NCBI GenBank assembly: GCA_001632425.1
Contig: KV425553.1
Span: forward strand, 167,068 to 231,067
Origin: Neolentinus lepideus HHB14362 ss-1
Lineage: Eukaryota > Basidiomycota > Agaricomycetes > Gloeophyllales > Gloeophyllaceae
Length of the DNA stretch: 64,000 nucleotides
Direction of reading: 5' to 3'
This document shows, piece by piece, positions 1-10,732 of the stretch. Each line of letters opens with the position of its first letter. Position 1 is the stretch's first letter. The notes under the pieces were generated by a model. The model did not search any database. It was not told where the DNA came from and worked only from the letters and a program-made list of their open reading frames with translations. Made by a program: the position numbers and the translations under genes.

Positions 1-1
1 C

Positions 2-433
2 CCGGTTCTAGTCCATGCAGATCCCGATAATTCCCCTTCAACAGCGAACTACGCCGCTGCATTTTCAGTGCCCATGTACACCACGGTGGCATTCTCCAAC
101 CACGAGGTCGCGTTTCCGTCCTCCGGATACTATACCACACAACCGCTGTACGGACCCGGGTACATCCCAAATGATTTACACCCTGGCTCCACACCCGTTC
201 CACGTCGCGCCAATTCGTTGCCGTTCGACCAGCCGCGGTCGAGGTGGCCGTCGTTGTCGCCCAATGGGTCGCGCAGTCGCAGTCATTCATCGAACGGGTC
301 CGAACAGGCGCTGGCCCTTGCGCCATTGGAAGCCCTGCGCAATGGCACAGTGTACGGCCGCGACCCCGCCGACGATCGTCTCCTCCGCCTGATTAGTACC
401 GAAAATCTCTCTTTGCGGTCGAGGAAGGAGTGA
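2..433 (+). CDS. 3' end of an unrecognised protein (5' truncated by window edge)
   Basis: The reading frame is open from the first bases of the window to a TGA at 431-433, so this is the C-terminal part (about 143 residues) of a gene that begins outside. The sequence is rich in Ser, Pro, Arg and Tyr, low in complexity, and contains a GSRSRSHSSNGS stretch; it looks intrinsically disordered, as in tails of fungal regulators. No domain is recognised. A methionine at 78 could be read as a start, but the open frame upstream of it argues that it is internal. Function unknown. Confidence 0.5.
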   Translation, partial: PVLVHADPDNSPSTANYAAAFSVPMYTTVAFSNHEVAFPSSGYYTTQPLYGPGYIPNDLHPGSTPVPRRANSLPFDQPRSRWPSLSPNGSRSRSHSSNGSEQALALAPLEALRNGTVYGRDPADDRLLRLISTENLSLRSRKE

Positions 434-3400
434 TTTGCGAGTCTGCTGGTCTGCCGGTGATTCTACACCGCTCTGGCCATGGAGAAAAGACGACCGCGAC
501 GCCAGGTGCGCTCGACGACCCTAGACGCATACGAAATATGGCTGCGATTACGTATACTGGGCCTTGTTTCCAGTCCGACGATACCCGCCTATGCGATTTG
601 CCAGGCTATGCCATGGAGATGAATGGCCATACGATGGCATTATGAAGAAACGGTTGTTATACGCTTATCGGAGGGACGGTCATTCCGCTCCTCACTCACT
701 TTCGGACATTCTGACGAATTTAACGCACGCTCACTGATACTAAAGGATACCATCTAGGAGGGCCTGTTCGACAGTATGTACCAAAAACTGTACGTAGCTC
801 GGAACATATGCAATGGGTTACCTTTCCGCATGCAGGTCTGGACGCAAGTACTATTTCCAGGCAACCTCCACCCCCGTTGATAAACGACAGAACGCGAAAA
901 CGTACAGCCGCCGTGGAGGCAGTGATCTGATGCTTCGAAAGGGCGAGTGCATGGGGCCACCCGAGGAACAACTTGACCCCTTCCTGAAGCTTCATATTTA
1001 GGGATGCGGCCTACCATAAGGCCGGAGGATCACGAAGAGTACTTGACGCAATTCACCTGCGTTGTGCGCGGTCATCGGATTCGCCCAAGGGTCTGTCTAA
1101 TGCAGCGAATGGAGGCTTTCGATCCTGTAAGTATCTTGTAATTATCCTGTAAGTATTTTGTAAATATTATGTATCGGACAGTTACGTGCTGTAATCGCCA
1201 TCAAGTCGGTGCCCCGCACGCGTGGACTCGGTCCCGAGACGAAGATGACTGCGTTAATACCTTGAGATCTCCTGCCCGATTGTTCCTCTGACGTCAGGAA
1301 TGGTGGCAACAACGCACGTAACAATCAATCAGTCCCCTAGGCGAGCCACTCTCCGACTCGGACAGCCCTAACCTCAACTCAATGTGTGCCACATGCCGCG
1401 TGTTGCAGGGTCTGTCGTAAAGTCGTCATGTCAATATTCTTTTGTCAAATCAACATGATAATATACCCTGTTTCGACCGGAGACTGAGCGAGACACGACA
1501 CTACCAAAGGCCCGTCCGTAAGCGGGTCAGTCGGTCTCCGAAACCTCTCCTATCCGCACTTACTTTTCCTTGTTCCGAGCGAGAAGCACGGATAGCAGTA
1601 TTGGGGTAAGCGCGAAGCGTAGTTCCACGGTCCAAAACAAATCACATGACATACCCTCAAGCCTCAATGCCAAAGAATCACTCACCTGATGTGCACGCCA
1701 CTCCATCTGGACCGCGGCCCATAAAGAAGCCAACACAATACTTCCACACTCCAGAAGCATATGACGTTCACGTATTAGGCAGCGGTGCCCGAATTGTGCA
1801 CCCACAAGTCCCGTCCGGTGTTCAATGATAACCGCTGCATCTGCCTGCATACCAGCCAATCTAAGCGCCAGCACGCCGTACGTCACTCTGCTTCTCAAGC
1901 AGAGACGGAAGTCCGACGTCTTCAGGCGCTCCGAACCAATACAAACCCGTAGCGTCCTTTCGGAAAAATACAGCGATGCTCAGCTGACAGACATAATGCT
2001 GTAATTTGTATTTTCAGCCCCACAGTCAACGCCAAAGAACACAGGAATTGAATTACGAACGTACTTTGGCTGACAAGCACCTCAGCGTAATGTGGGCGGC
2101 CACCTACAAGACTCAACAAGGTGCGCACGGCACCATAGTTCTTCCTGATTCTGTATGTGAAGTTTGACACCAAGTTTCCACATCGCAAAGACGTTCGTGA
2201 AATTGGCTCCAGATGTCAAAGCAATGACGCAAATTCACCCCTTTCCGAGGAGGCAGAGCAGCACAATTTGTATTCTAAGTTCCGGCCAGCGCTAGAAGGA
2301 GGGTCCTTGAGAAATTGAGGGGCCAGGGAGTGGCTTCCTGTCGATAGCACGGGTGTGGCCGGTCACATCTCTTGTAACGCAGACTGAGAATGAACGCCAT
2401 AGCTAGCAGGCGGCCGCAACTCAGAAATCACAGGACCTCCGGTCTTCTTGACCTAATGGTATTGTGGCGCAACACGAAAGCTAATCGAGTCAGGGAAGTA
2501 GATGCTGTCACAAGAACACCGCGATAAATACCGGGGCTTCCATTATGTTGCGGAGATAGGCGGAGGATGATAGCAGGACTGCAGGGCAAAAACTACGAAT
2601 GCGGCTACATCGCTGGAGCCTTCCTCAAATTCCATATACGTATTTGACAACTGTGTGTTTATGAAAGCATAGAGCGCGGCTCCGACGGGGCCGACCGTCG
2701 GTAAGAGTGCCGCAGTGACGCAATTAGCCATTATCGCGTTTGTCCCGCGGACAAAACAGGTGTTGATCTTCTCGACAGAAAGTTGATTTCCGCCGGTGCC
2801 GTCGAGTGTGGCTTACGACGCACTATCTGACAACTCCACATCGGAAGATGCTCGGATGGAAGACGCTATGGACGGTGTCCCGAGCAACGTTTCGGGGCCA
2901 ATGTTTATAGACAGAAATACGTGCGATAACACACCTTGGCTCCGTCTTCGTGATGTAGACTCGCACCGCCACATAGACTAGCAGTTTAGTCTTTAGTACT
3001 TGCATGCTGGAGAAGAAGCCGAGATGGCGTCCGCGCATCGTCAAAGTAGCGTCGCGGTCACATTGCCAAAGTGGTGTCGAGTCTGTTAGTGTACTGACAT
3101 CGGTCCGAGAGGGCTGCCTCGTGGAGTAGTAGATGTTGAAGAAACGAGAAGTTGAATTACGCGGGGCCATCAGTGGGGTTGTGGGACCACCGGACGACTC
3201 CTCCTTAACCTTGTACGGCTCTAAAAGAGTGGCTCTGGAAGATCTAGCTTCCCTCCAGACTGACAAGAGGAGCAGCAATCGTACGACTTCTTAATCCTGC
3301 TCCATCGCGCGCCTGTGATCATACGACGTCTGGTCCTGTACTGTCTGTTATATCGTTCGAGTTGGGTCCAGAGTACTACTAATAGAGGGGCCCAGAGTCA

Positions 3401-3804
3401 AAATTAGCCCGTGGAATTTGCCCACCGCTGGGGAATCGCCACTCGGGGAAATTTGGCTCGAGCGCTGCGAGTGCTGCCCGGTGCTGGCTACAGCGTCCAT
3501 GATACGTGGGTCGCGGAGCGTCTTGAATAGGAGGATGTTCATTTAGGCAAGGATCGACGGCTGCAGCAGGACATAGAGGCCAATAATGCAAGAAGGGGCG
3601 GTTTCGAGCGAGTGAATGGATTGAGTAAGCAGACTAATACACCGTGCCGACGCACAAAAAAGTCCTCGGGAAATTTAAAGTGGCGTGACTTTGTCCAACA
3701 CAATCCCAATAAAAGCATCCATGCTGTTACTACTCGTCGCTGTCGTCTTTGACATTGGGCCCGATCCCCTTACACTACTCACAACCGGCAGCTGACGACG
3801 GACC
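434..3804. other. Long stretch with no convincing gene
   Basis: Short open frames occur on both strands; the longest is 151 codons on the minus strand at 2823-3278. None has recognisable domains, plausible splice-linked extension or fungal-protein-like composition. A short direct repeat (cctgtaagtat-type) occurs at 1123-1155. The last 100 bases or so presumably hold the ERG3 promoter. I see no mobile-element ends here. Confidence 0.5.
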
Positions 3805-4917
3805 ATGGATCTCGTTCTGCGCATCGCCGACGACCTCGTTCTCGACAAGTTATGGGCCGCGGTCTTGCCCGCATCCGAGTCCCTCGGCTCCCAGGCAATG
3901 GGAGTTAATGCGACGAGCTACTTACCCGTGGCGAGCACATCATCATGGTCGCATCTTGTCTCGTTCATGCCCTCGACGGCCTCCTTCCTCCAGTCGACAG
4001 CGCAGTCGGCGTGGCCACGAGACTACATCCCCCGCCAGATCATTTCCCTCTCCATACTCACCCTCCTCGGCATTCATTTCCTTTATTTTGTTTTCGCGTG
4101 GCTCTCGTATCGCCTCATATTCAACCATGAGATGATGAAGCACCCGCGTTTCCTGAAAAATCAAGTCCGGCAGGAGATCATTAGCAGTGTGAAGGCGTTC
4201 CCGGGGATGACGCTCCTCACACTGCCGTGGTTCCAGGCGGAAGTGCGGGGGTATTCGATGTTATATGACAATGTGGATGAGTACGGTTGGGGATATTTCT
4301 TCGCGTCGATACCATTGTGAGTCAGCTGTTTTAAGTGTGCATTAAGTCCACTGACCAAACCTATACAGTTTCCTCCTGTTTACGGACTATGGCATCTACT
4401 GGGTGCATCGTTTACTCCACCATCCCCTCCTCTACAAGCACATCCACAAACCGCACCACAAGTGGATCATCCCAACGCCCTTCTCCTCACACGCCTTCCA
4501 TCCCCTCGATGGCTACTTGCAATCCGTACCCTACCACCTCTTCGTCTTCCTTTTTCCCATGCAGCGCGTGCTCTTCCTCTGCCTCTTCGTCTTTGTCAAC
4601 TTCTGGTCCATCTTAGTAAGTCCATGCCTTGCCGCTCACATTAGTCTGGATCCGACCCCTAACTGGCGATCCTCTTACAGATTCATGACTCTGATATGAT
4701 CACCGGCCACCCGCTCGAAAAGGTTATCAACGGCCCAGCGCACCACACCCTGCACCATCTCTACTTCACTGTCAACTACGGGCAGTACTTCACCTGGGCT
4801 GACCGTGTTGGCGGGTCGTACCGCCAGCCCGAGTCCGCGCTCGACCCCCTTCTCGAGATCAAGGCCCAAGAGGAGCGGGGGCAGCAGCAAGAGAAAGACG
4901 TGCTCAAGATCGAGTGA
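3805..4917 (+). CDS. ERG3: Delta7-sterol 5(6)-desaturase (C5-sterol desaturase)
   Basis: An ER-membrane di-iron oxygenase that introduces the C5-C6 double bond in ergosterol synthesis. Three exons give 331 residues, normal for the family: 3805-4316, 4369-4615 and 4681-4917, with introns GTGAGT...CAG and GTAAGT...CAG. The three histidine boxes of the fatty-acid-hydroxylase superfamily are present: HRLLHH and HKPHH in exon 2 and HHTLHH in exon 3. Hydrophobic segments lie around residues 73-95 and after the second box. The first ATG gives a hydrophilic N-terminus followed by a membrane segment, as in other fungal Erg3 proteins. The tail is Gln/Glu/Lys-rich. It is convergent with the GH30 gene, 267 bp away. 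Confidence 0.93.
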
Positions 4918-5184
4918 TCGATGCTGGAGCTTGGATAGTACTGTTGTTTATGTTATTGCTGCTGCTGATATAGACTGGATGGGACTTAGGGGAGACTACT
5001 TAATGATTAACGGGATCAATAGGATCAATCACTACTACTATTTGCTTTGCACAAATGTAATATGCATGCTGCGTGCTGCTGTATCTTCCAGCCTTTTTGT
5101 GGAACTAAGAGTCTGCGGGATGACCACCGCTGATAGCGACAGGAATCATACACTCTGGCTATTGCGCTCCGCGACAGGCGCTAC

Positions 5185-7116
5185 TCAGAAGAATATGGTG
5201 TAGATACTCAAAGCAGGAGCGTCGATCACCAAGCTCCCGTTCGCCACCGACAGCTGGACAGACGTATAATCAGAGCTCGGATCCGTCATGTATGCCTCGC
5301 TCGGTGCACCCAATCCACTACCACTCAGCGTCAGCGTAGATGTTATATTTTGGGCGTTCATAGCGACGACGGAGAAAAGCTGGCTGGTGGATGGGGAATT
5401 GAACGCGAGCACGCGCCAGTTAGTTTCGACGCTGCTGACGTTAACGCGGACAGCGCCAATGGGAATGGCCTGTGTGAAATGTTTGAGCACCGGGAAGCGT
5501 TTTGAGAGGGTGAAGTTGTAGTTGTCGTTGGTGGCGTAGTCGGGGTCGTAGTAGATAAGACCTGCAGATATAAATCGTAAGCGACGGTGGATTGGGAACA
5601 AGTGACCGATACAAGCGTACCGTCATCCCAGCCGTCGTAATTCCTCTCATAAGCACAAGAGGTATTGGTCGCCGGCGTACACGACCCATACTCGCTGCTT
5701 AGCGCCGTCCAGAAATCCCAGTGCGCATCTTCCGCCTGTGTGAGACTCTGCCAGATCAAGTTCCCCATCCGTAACGCCGAGACCATGGTAGGATCGTAGC
5801 TAGAGCCATAGGTCAGCGTCGCCAGGGGGTCACTTGCAGCGCTGGAGTCCGACTCGACCCAGCAGCAGATCTCGGTGAACCACGAGTAGACGCCGCCGCT
5901 GAGATTGCGCGCGGTGGCACCGAGGGAGGTCAGTTGGGAGTCGGTGCCAAAGCCGTAGTCATGGTGGGCGATGCCTGCTATGTTCCCCTGCTTCACATCG
6001 GGGAGCCATGATGGGGCCGCAGCGAAGTTCGCTGTCGTACTAATGTCAGAGAGTGATGGGTGGAGGATAGCAGGGTACGAATACACACAAACGCTTGAAC
6101 TCTCATCTGCGATTACTTTTGTTGGAAGACTGGCGTTGGTGAGAGCTGTGGCGACGGTGTTAACGACCTGTGCGCGCTGGGAGGGTGTGACTTGCATGCC
6201 CTCTTGGGAGCAAGAGCCAAAGCTGTCATCCCTAACAGTATCCAACGTTTAGATGATCACTTCATGGTGTATAATGAACTACCGACTCACGGCTCGCTGA
6301 AGCCTCAAATATCAGCAACATTAGGGACAAGGCAGAACTGCATCAAACTCACTTCATCACAGATACGTAGCTAAAAGTGATGTTTTGAGAGTACCAGTAG
6401 CTGATCACATCCGTTAGGTACTGCGCGTATGCTGGGATCCTGTCTGTGATCAACGTCTGTCGAAAATACGAAACCGCGAGGATCGGATTTCAGGACAACG
6501 GAAGAAACCGCAAGAAAACGTACGCCGCCACAGTTCTGACTGTTACTGGTCATTGTTGTGGGCTATAGTCCATGATCAATATGACTACGATCAGTGGAGC
6601 TCAGAATATGCAAGACTATACTGACAGCGCTATTGACAAATAACGTGATGATCGGCACTTCGTATTGCGCACCGGCCCGCAAGAAATACGTTCCTTGGGG
6701 GTCTGCGGAGAAGTTGTATACTCCATCACTTAGAATTTAGTTGATTGAGTTAACACGAGTGTTGGGGAGACTTTGGATCAGACCTGACATAAGGTGTCTC
6801 CGGCGCCCTAGCGAAGGTGGTTACACCTACGCCACCGCCACCAAGGTTGTATCTGTAGTCTGTAAGTCCAAGACCGGTGTCGGAGTCGAACAGCAGGCGC
6901 GCAATTTCTTCTTGAGAAGATTCCGGAAACAAGTAAAGATCGTTAGGCCACCTATGCAAGAGTCAGTCTCGTAGAGATGTGTAATAGTACAGTCAGTACA
7001 TTTACTCACCAGCCGCCAGAGGCTCCGATACCATGTATTGCCTGACTAGTTGTACTAGTTATGACCGCACTGAAGGCTGTCCCGGCTAAACTCGAGAGAA
7101 GTCCAATAAGTAGCAT
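5185..7116 (-). CDS. Secreted glycoside hydrolase family 30 (endo-beta-1,6-galactanase-like)
   Basis: A retaining glycosidase of clan A. From the start at 7116 the protein begins with a signal peptide (MLLIGLLSSLAGTAFSAV), then the family-typical GIGASGGWWPNDLY and YRYNLGGGG. The probable acid/base Glu lies in SVMNEPDDSFG, pieced together across two introns near 6245-6360. The probable nucleophile Glu is in YSWFTEICCW (about 5880). A beta-sandwich-like C-terminal region ends at the TCA at 5185. At least seven introns are visible, and joining them restores a continuous family-like sequence. An in-frame ATG exists upstream at 7182 but would bury the signal peptide. The exact substrate (beta-1,6-galactan versus beta-1,6-glucan) cannot be settled by eye. 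Confidence 0.82.
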
Positions 7117-7479
7117 CTGAGGCAGCTTCCTTAGTATGAGGATGGTCCCTTCGTGCTTCACTCTATGGCCAGCTAAGGACATCTTATGGACGGCTCGAAG
7201 TCGACAATTTTGTCTCCATGACTTCCATCACACGCAAGACTGTGCGACCAGCTGACAGACACATGCGTACGCGCATTCGAGAAGAAGTGAGATATCACGC
7301 CCAGGCCCGGCAGAGGGAATGGATGCAACGGCTACACGGAACGCGAGGGCCTGGCGGTCCATGTCAGAAAATAGTTCCGTTCGTCGTCCAACCAATATTG
7401 TCCAAGAGCACAATATTGAAGCTCAACGGGCATCCAATTGTGGGAAGTTACCACGGCTTATGTAAAAGAGCAAATGTTG
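7117..7479. promoter_or_regulatory. GH30 promoter side of the GH30-SDE2 intergenic region
   Basis: No supported coding sequence. It presumably includes the GH30 promoter. The remainder of the intergenic space to 8705 holds a foldback sequence and a hAT-type MITE, listed separately. Confidence 0.3.
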
Positions 7480-7607
7480 AAAATTTCCGGTCCCCATTAT
7501 AATTTAAAAAAATGGTCTAAAATGGATTAAAATTGAATTGAAATGGGGTTTTAATCCCATTTCAATCCATTTTAAACCGGGTAATTAATTATCATGGGGG
7601 AATTTCC
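7480..7607. repeat. Imperfect foldback (AT-rich inverted repeat)
   Basis: A left arm (about 7483-7548, including ccccattataattt and aaaatggatt) is repeated in inverse orientation on the right (about 7550-7607, including aatccatttt and catggggg). Together they would form a long imperfect hairpin with almost no loop. It resembles a small foldback MITE. No target-site duplication could be assigned. Confidence 0.5.
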
Positions 7608-7647
7608 GACAAATATGTCGCGAAACATATGTCTCTCTCCCACCAAA

Positions 7648-8056
7648 TAGTGTTGCCGCCGGTCCGGGTCAGTCCCGTCTGAAGCGGTCCAGGAGACCGA
7701 TGACCCTTGGACCGGTCAGTCCAGGATATATACATTAATGGTCTGGTCTCAGTCCCGAGACCGTCTGACCCGTTGAGCCAGAGGTTGTGTCCAAATTAAG
7801 TAATATTATGCGATATTGGTCATGGTTGTGCTATATTTAAGACCACGCTCACCGTTGCTCCAATACCGCCAGAGCCAGACGTAATAGCAGGCTGGGAAGC
7901 GGGACCACCGGTCCAGACCGTTTACGGACCGACCTAACCTACATGTAGACTGAACCAACGGATCAGTGTCTTGGACTGAATGGCGTGGTCCGGTCTCGAG
8001 ACTCATGCAGCGGTCCGGGCTGGACTGCAGTCCAACCCGGACCGGCGGCAACACTA
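7648..8056. mobile_element. Non-autonomous hAT-type MITE with 8-bp target-site duplication
   Basis: A 409-bp element. The left end TAGTGTTGCCGCCGGTCCGG is repeated in inverse orientation at the right end (8035-8056). Immediately outside, the 8 bases ccaccaaa occur at 7640-7647 and again at 8057-8064. An 8-bp duplication plus TIRs starting TAGTG is the hAT signature. Subterminal regions are full of GGTCC/GGACC motifs. There is no transposase frame. It lies in the GH30-SDE2 intergenic region. Confidence 0.88.
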
Positions 8057-8064
8057 CCACCAAA

Positions 8065-8705
8065 ACACCGCTAATGATGTCAAAAGCATATATTGTATAG
8101 TCTGTTAATGCGAGTGGCAGTATAGATATATTACTAGCTTGGAAAAGAATGTGGAAACGTAGAAACCGGACAGATGTGTAAAAAATAATACAATAAGTAC
8201 CATCACCATTCAACGACAATAATATTAATCTTCATCCATGTCACCGGCGGCGCGTGATGTCACGCATTTTCTATCACTTTGAAGTTGCAGCTGAGCAATA
8301 CGCTATGAAAATATCTTTCACCATTTATGATTGGATTATACACTAGAAGCCTATCTCTGCTACGATACGTCGGTCCTAGTAATCTACAGTGACTTCCCGG
8401 TATTTTACGGATTATTTACCTCGTGGTAAAAGTTACCACCGAGTTTCTTAATACTAATGCAAACCACCAAGTTGGATTCAACTCAGAGGCCGTAGAAATA
8501 TCATACATCAGCATCAAAGGAATTGAATGTCATGGGAGTGCTGTCTGAGCTAGCCGAAAGGATTTCCGGTCTTGCAGAGTAAAAATCCGGACCGACAAAC
8601 GGCAGTATAATACGATCACTACGGGAATAGAGGAGTGGCCGAGGTCACGGGACATCTTATCCGACCTGGTCAGCACTGCCATCTGCCACTCTCACCTCGA
8701 CCATC
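8065..8705. promoter_or_regulatory. Upstream region of SDE2, no gene
   Basis: No coding sequence is supported. A short stretch at 8390-8445 (with gaggtaaataa and ggtggtaa motifs when read on the minus strand) resembles the subterminal sequence of the hAT element at 15338 and may be a relic of that family. Confidence 0.3.
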
Positions 8706-9679
8706 ATGTCGATCACTGTGCTTGTATCGACGTTCCCCCCATTCCCTACCCTGTCTCTCTCTATACCATCGGACACGCCATTCCAGAGTCTCTACCGTCT
8801 TTTATATGCTCGCTACCCGAATCTTCCTCTGTCTGATGACTTATTCCTGTCACCTCAGTATGGTGTAGTGCCGCCTTCATCAACTCCTGTATCTGAACTT
8901 GGACGGAGCGACTGTTCTGAGAGCGAACATGATTTAATTAGCTTGAGACTCTCTCCGAGGCTGATGGGAGGGAAAGGTGGTTTTGGCAGTCAGTTGAGGG
9001 CCGCCGGTGGCCGTATGAGCAGTCAGAAGACAAGTAACAATGACTCTTGCAGAGATCTCAGTGGGCGGAGGTTGAGCACAATAAAAGAGGCACAGAAGTG
9101 AGTCTTCTCATTATATATATACATGCCGTCCTCAACTATCGAGTAGACTTGCGGCGTACTTGGAGTCCGAGCCAGAACGCAAGAAGGCGCAGAAAGAGGC
9201 GGAGAAGAAGAAGCTCGAGGCATTGGAGAAGAAGCTGGAGCACGGAGATCCTGCTGTCGGTAGCAAGCGAGCTCTTGTTGATTCTGACTATCTCGAGCAA
9301 CGCCGAGAGATTGTAGATAACGTCAAGAATGCGGTTTCTGCTGGTACGTCGTCTCATATTTGTTTCCTTGATCTTATATACATATACTGACTTCCATTGC
9401 ACAATTTCATGAACAGGCCTGCTCAAGAAGAAAAAGAAGGCGAAGCTTTCTCACAGTCCTGAAGGATCATCAGCTCCCTCCACCGCAGCTTCTGCCTCGT
9501 CTGCCGTACAAGCTTCCGTCCCCTTGGCTACCGTTGCAGACATTGCAGACAAGTTCGCAGAGGCATCAACCTTACCTGCTGGAGCTCTCACAAGCACAAC
9601 TGAGAAGGCTTTAGAGTCCTCCGCGACGGCTGCAACCGTCGCAATTGCAAGTGCGGCACTGGGTGTTGCTAGTGCGTGA
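8706..9679 (+). CDS. SDE2: Sde2-like telomere/splicing regulator with ubiquitin-like N-terminus
   Basis: Sde2 is made as a ubiquitin-fold precursor cut after a Gly-Gly pair; the Lys-starting C-terminal part enters the spliceosome and promotes excision of particular introns. Three exons (8706-9097, 9147-9343, 9417-9679; GTGAGT and GTACGT donors) give 283 residues. A beta-grasp-like N-terminus of about 85 residues precedes the invariant cleavage motif [30 protein letters not shown] and a charged coiled-coil-like region ([15 protein letters not shown]) follow, all typical of Sde2. The C-terminus is Ala/Ser/Thr-rich and poorly conserved. The start is the first ATG that gives the ubiquitin-like fold. 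Confidence 0.9.
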
Positions 9680-10732
9680 GCACCGTCATATCTGATGTTA
9701 TCCCTATTTTGCCGTTTTGGACGTGTAGAATCTTGATAGTCCTGACACGGCTTCTCCTGTATGATACTTTAAGCTCGGTAATGCACGCAACACGTCTGTA
9801 CAGTCTGTGAATATATGTGTGAGTGAGTGAGCGCGCTTGATCCACAAACATCCTCGACTCACGTTGTGTGTGGCGAGGGACGAATGTGAGAAAGCACCCA
9901 TTACCATCATGGTATTTGCCGGTGTGAAGTCAAGAGGTGTTCCTCGTCACTCGGGTTCAATCTTACTCCTGCTTGCCTTATGGGCGCATAATTTCTAAGG
10001 GATTTGCCGGTTATGCTCTCGTTCGGCTTGGGAAAAGCGCCTTGGGAGGCAGGACCGAGTGGCATCCAAGCCGGGTGACTACTGACGAGCTCGTATTTAT
10101 GATTTGGTGGCTTCTTAATCTCAGCATCGCAGGGTTCTGATCGGATACGTCGGGGCGACATTCCCTTATTGCGTCGTCAACCATTAGGCGACTGTAGTCA
10201 TCCAATGACGTCCTCCAGCGGCATGCGATCGTTTAAACTGGTTACGGTATTGGAATGTAAGTGGATCGGCACCTCTGCAGGTTGTAAAGATCGACTAACA
10301 CAGGCGCAATGAACGGGCAGAGCATGCGCAAGGAGAGTTCCTTGACCATCATAGCCGCCGTTGTTTCTAGGCCATTCACGGAATGCGCCTTCTGCATCCC
10401 GGTTCCGTAAAGCACTGAAGCTCGTGAAAGGGATTTGTGGGTCACTGCCCGGCACATCGCCGACCCTACTTTCCTTCTCCATTCACTCAGTTCACACCAT
10501 TGCCACGGTACTACCATCTTCCTTTGTGGCGCTCGTTCGATTCCCGTAAGCATTCGCAGTGTTTTCTGGCATTATATCTTCATCAGGACAGTCGGGGGAA
10601 GGAAACGGCCGCGCCTATATTTGGCCCCACGTGCCCTAGAACTCTTCTTCACCGTCTTAAAGGCTTATTACTGTATATACTCGTTCCTCAGGCTTCCCGA
10701 GTTTTCATCTCCCAAACTTGCTCTTGATCGCG
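9680..10732. other. Intergenic, no supported gene
   Basis: Only short overlapping open frames on both strands without domains or splice logic. A pyrimidine-rich stretch precedes the monooxygenase start at 10733. Confidence 0.4.

Noticed and set aside
2823..3278. 151-codon minus-strand frame in the gene-poor start of the window
   Set aside because: Composition is random-like, no splice partner or domain, and no supporting promoter features.
10500..10560. cgttcgattcccg resembling a tRNA T-loop
   Set aside because: No acceptor-stem pairing or anticodon arm at the expected distances; no tRNA gene found in the window.
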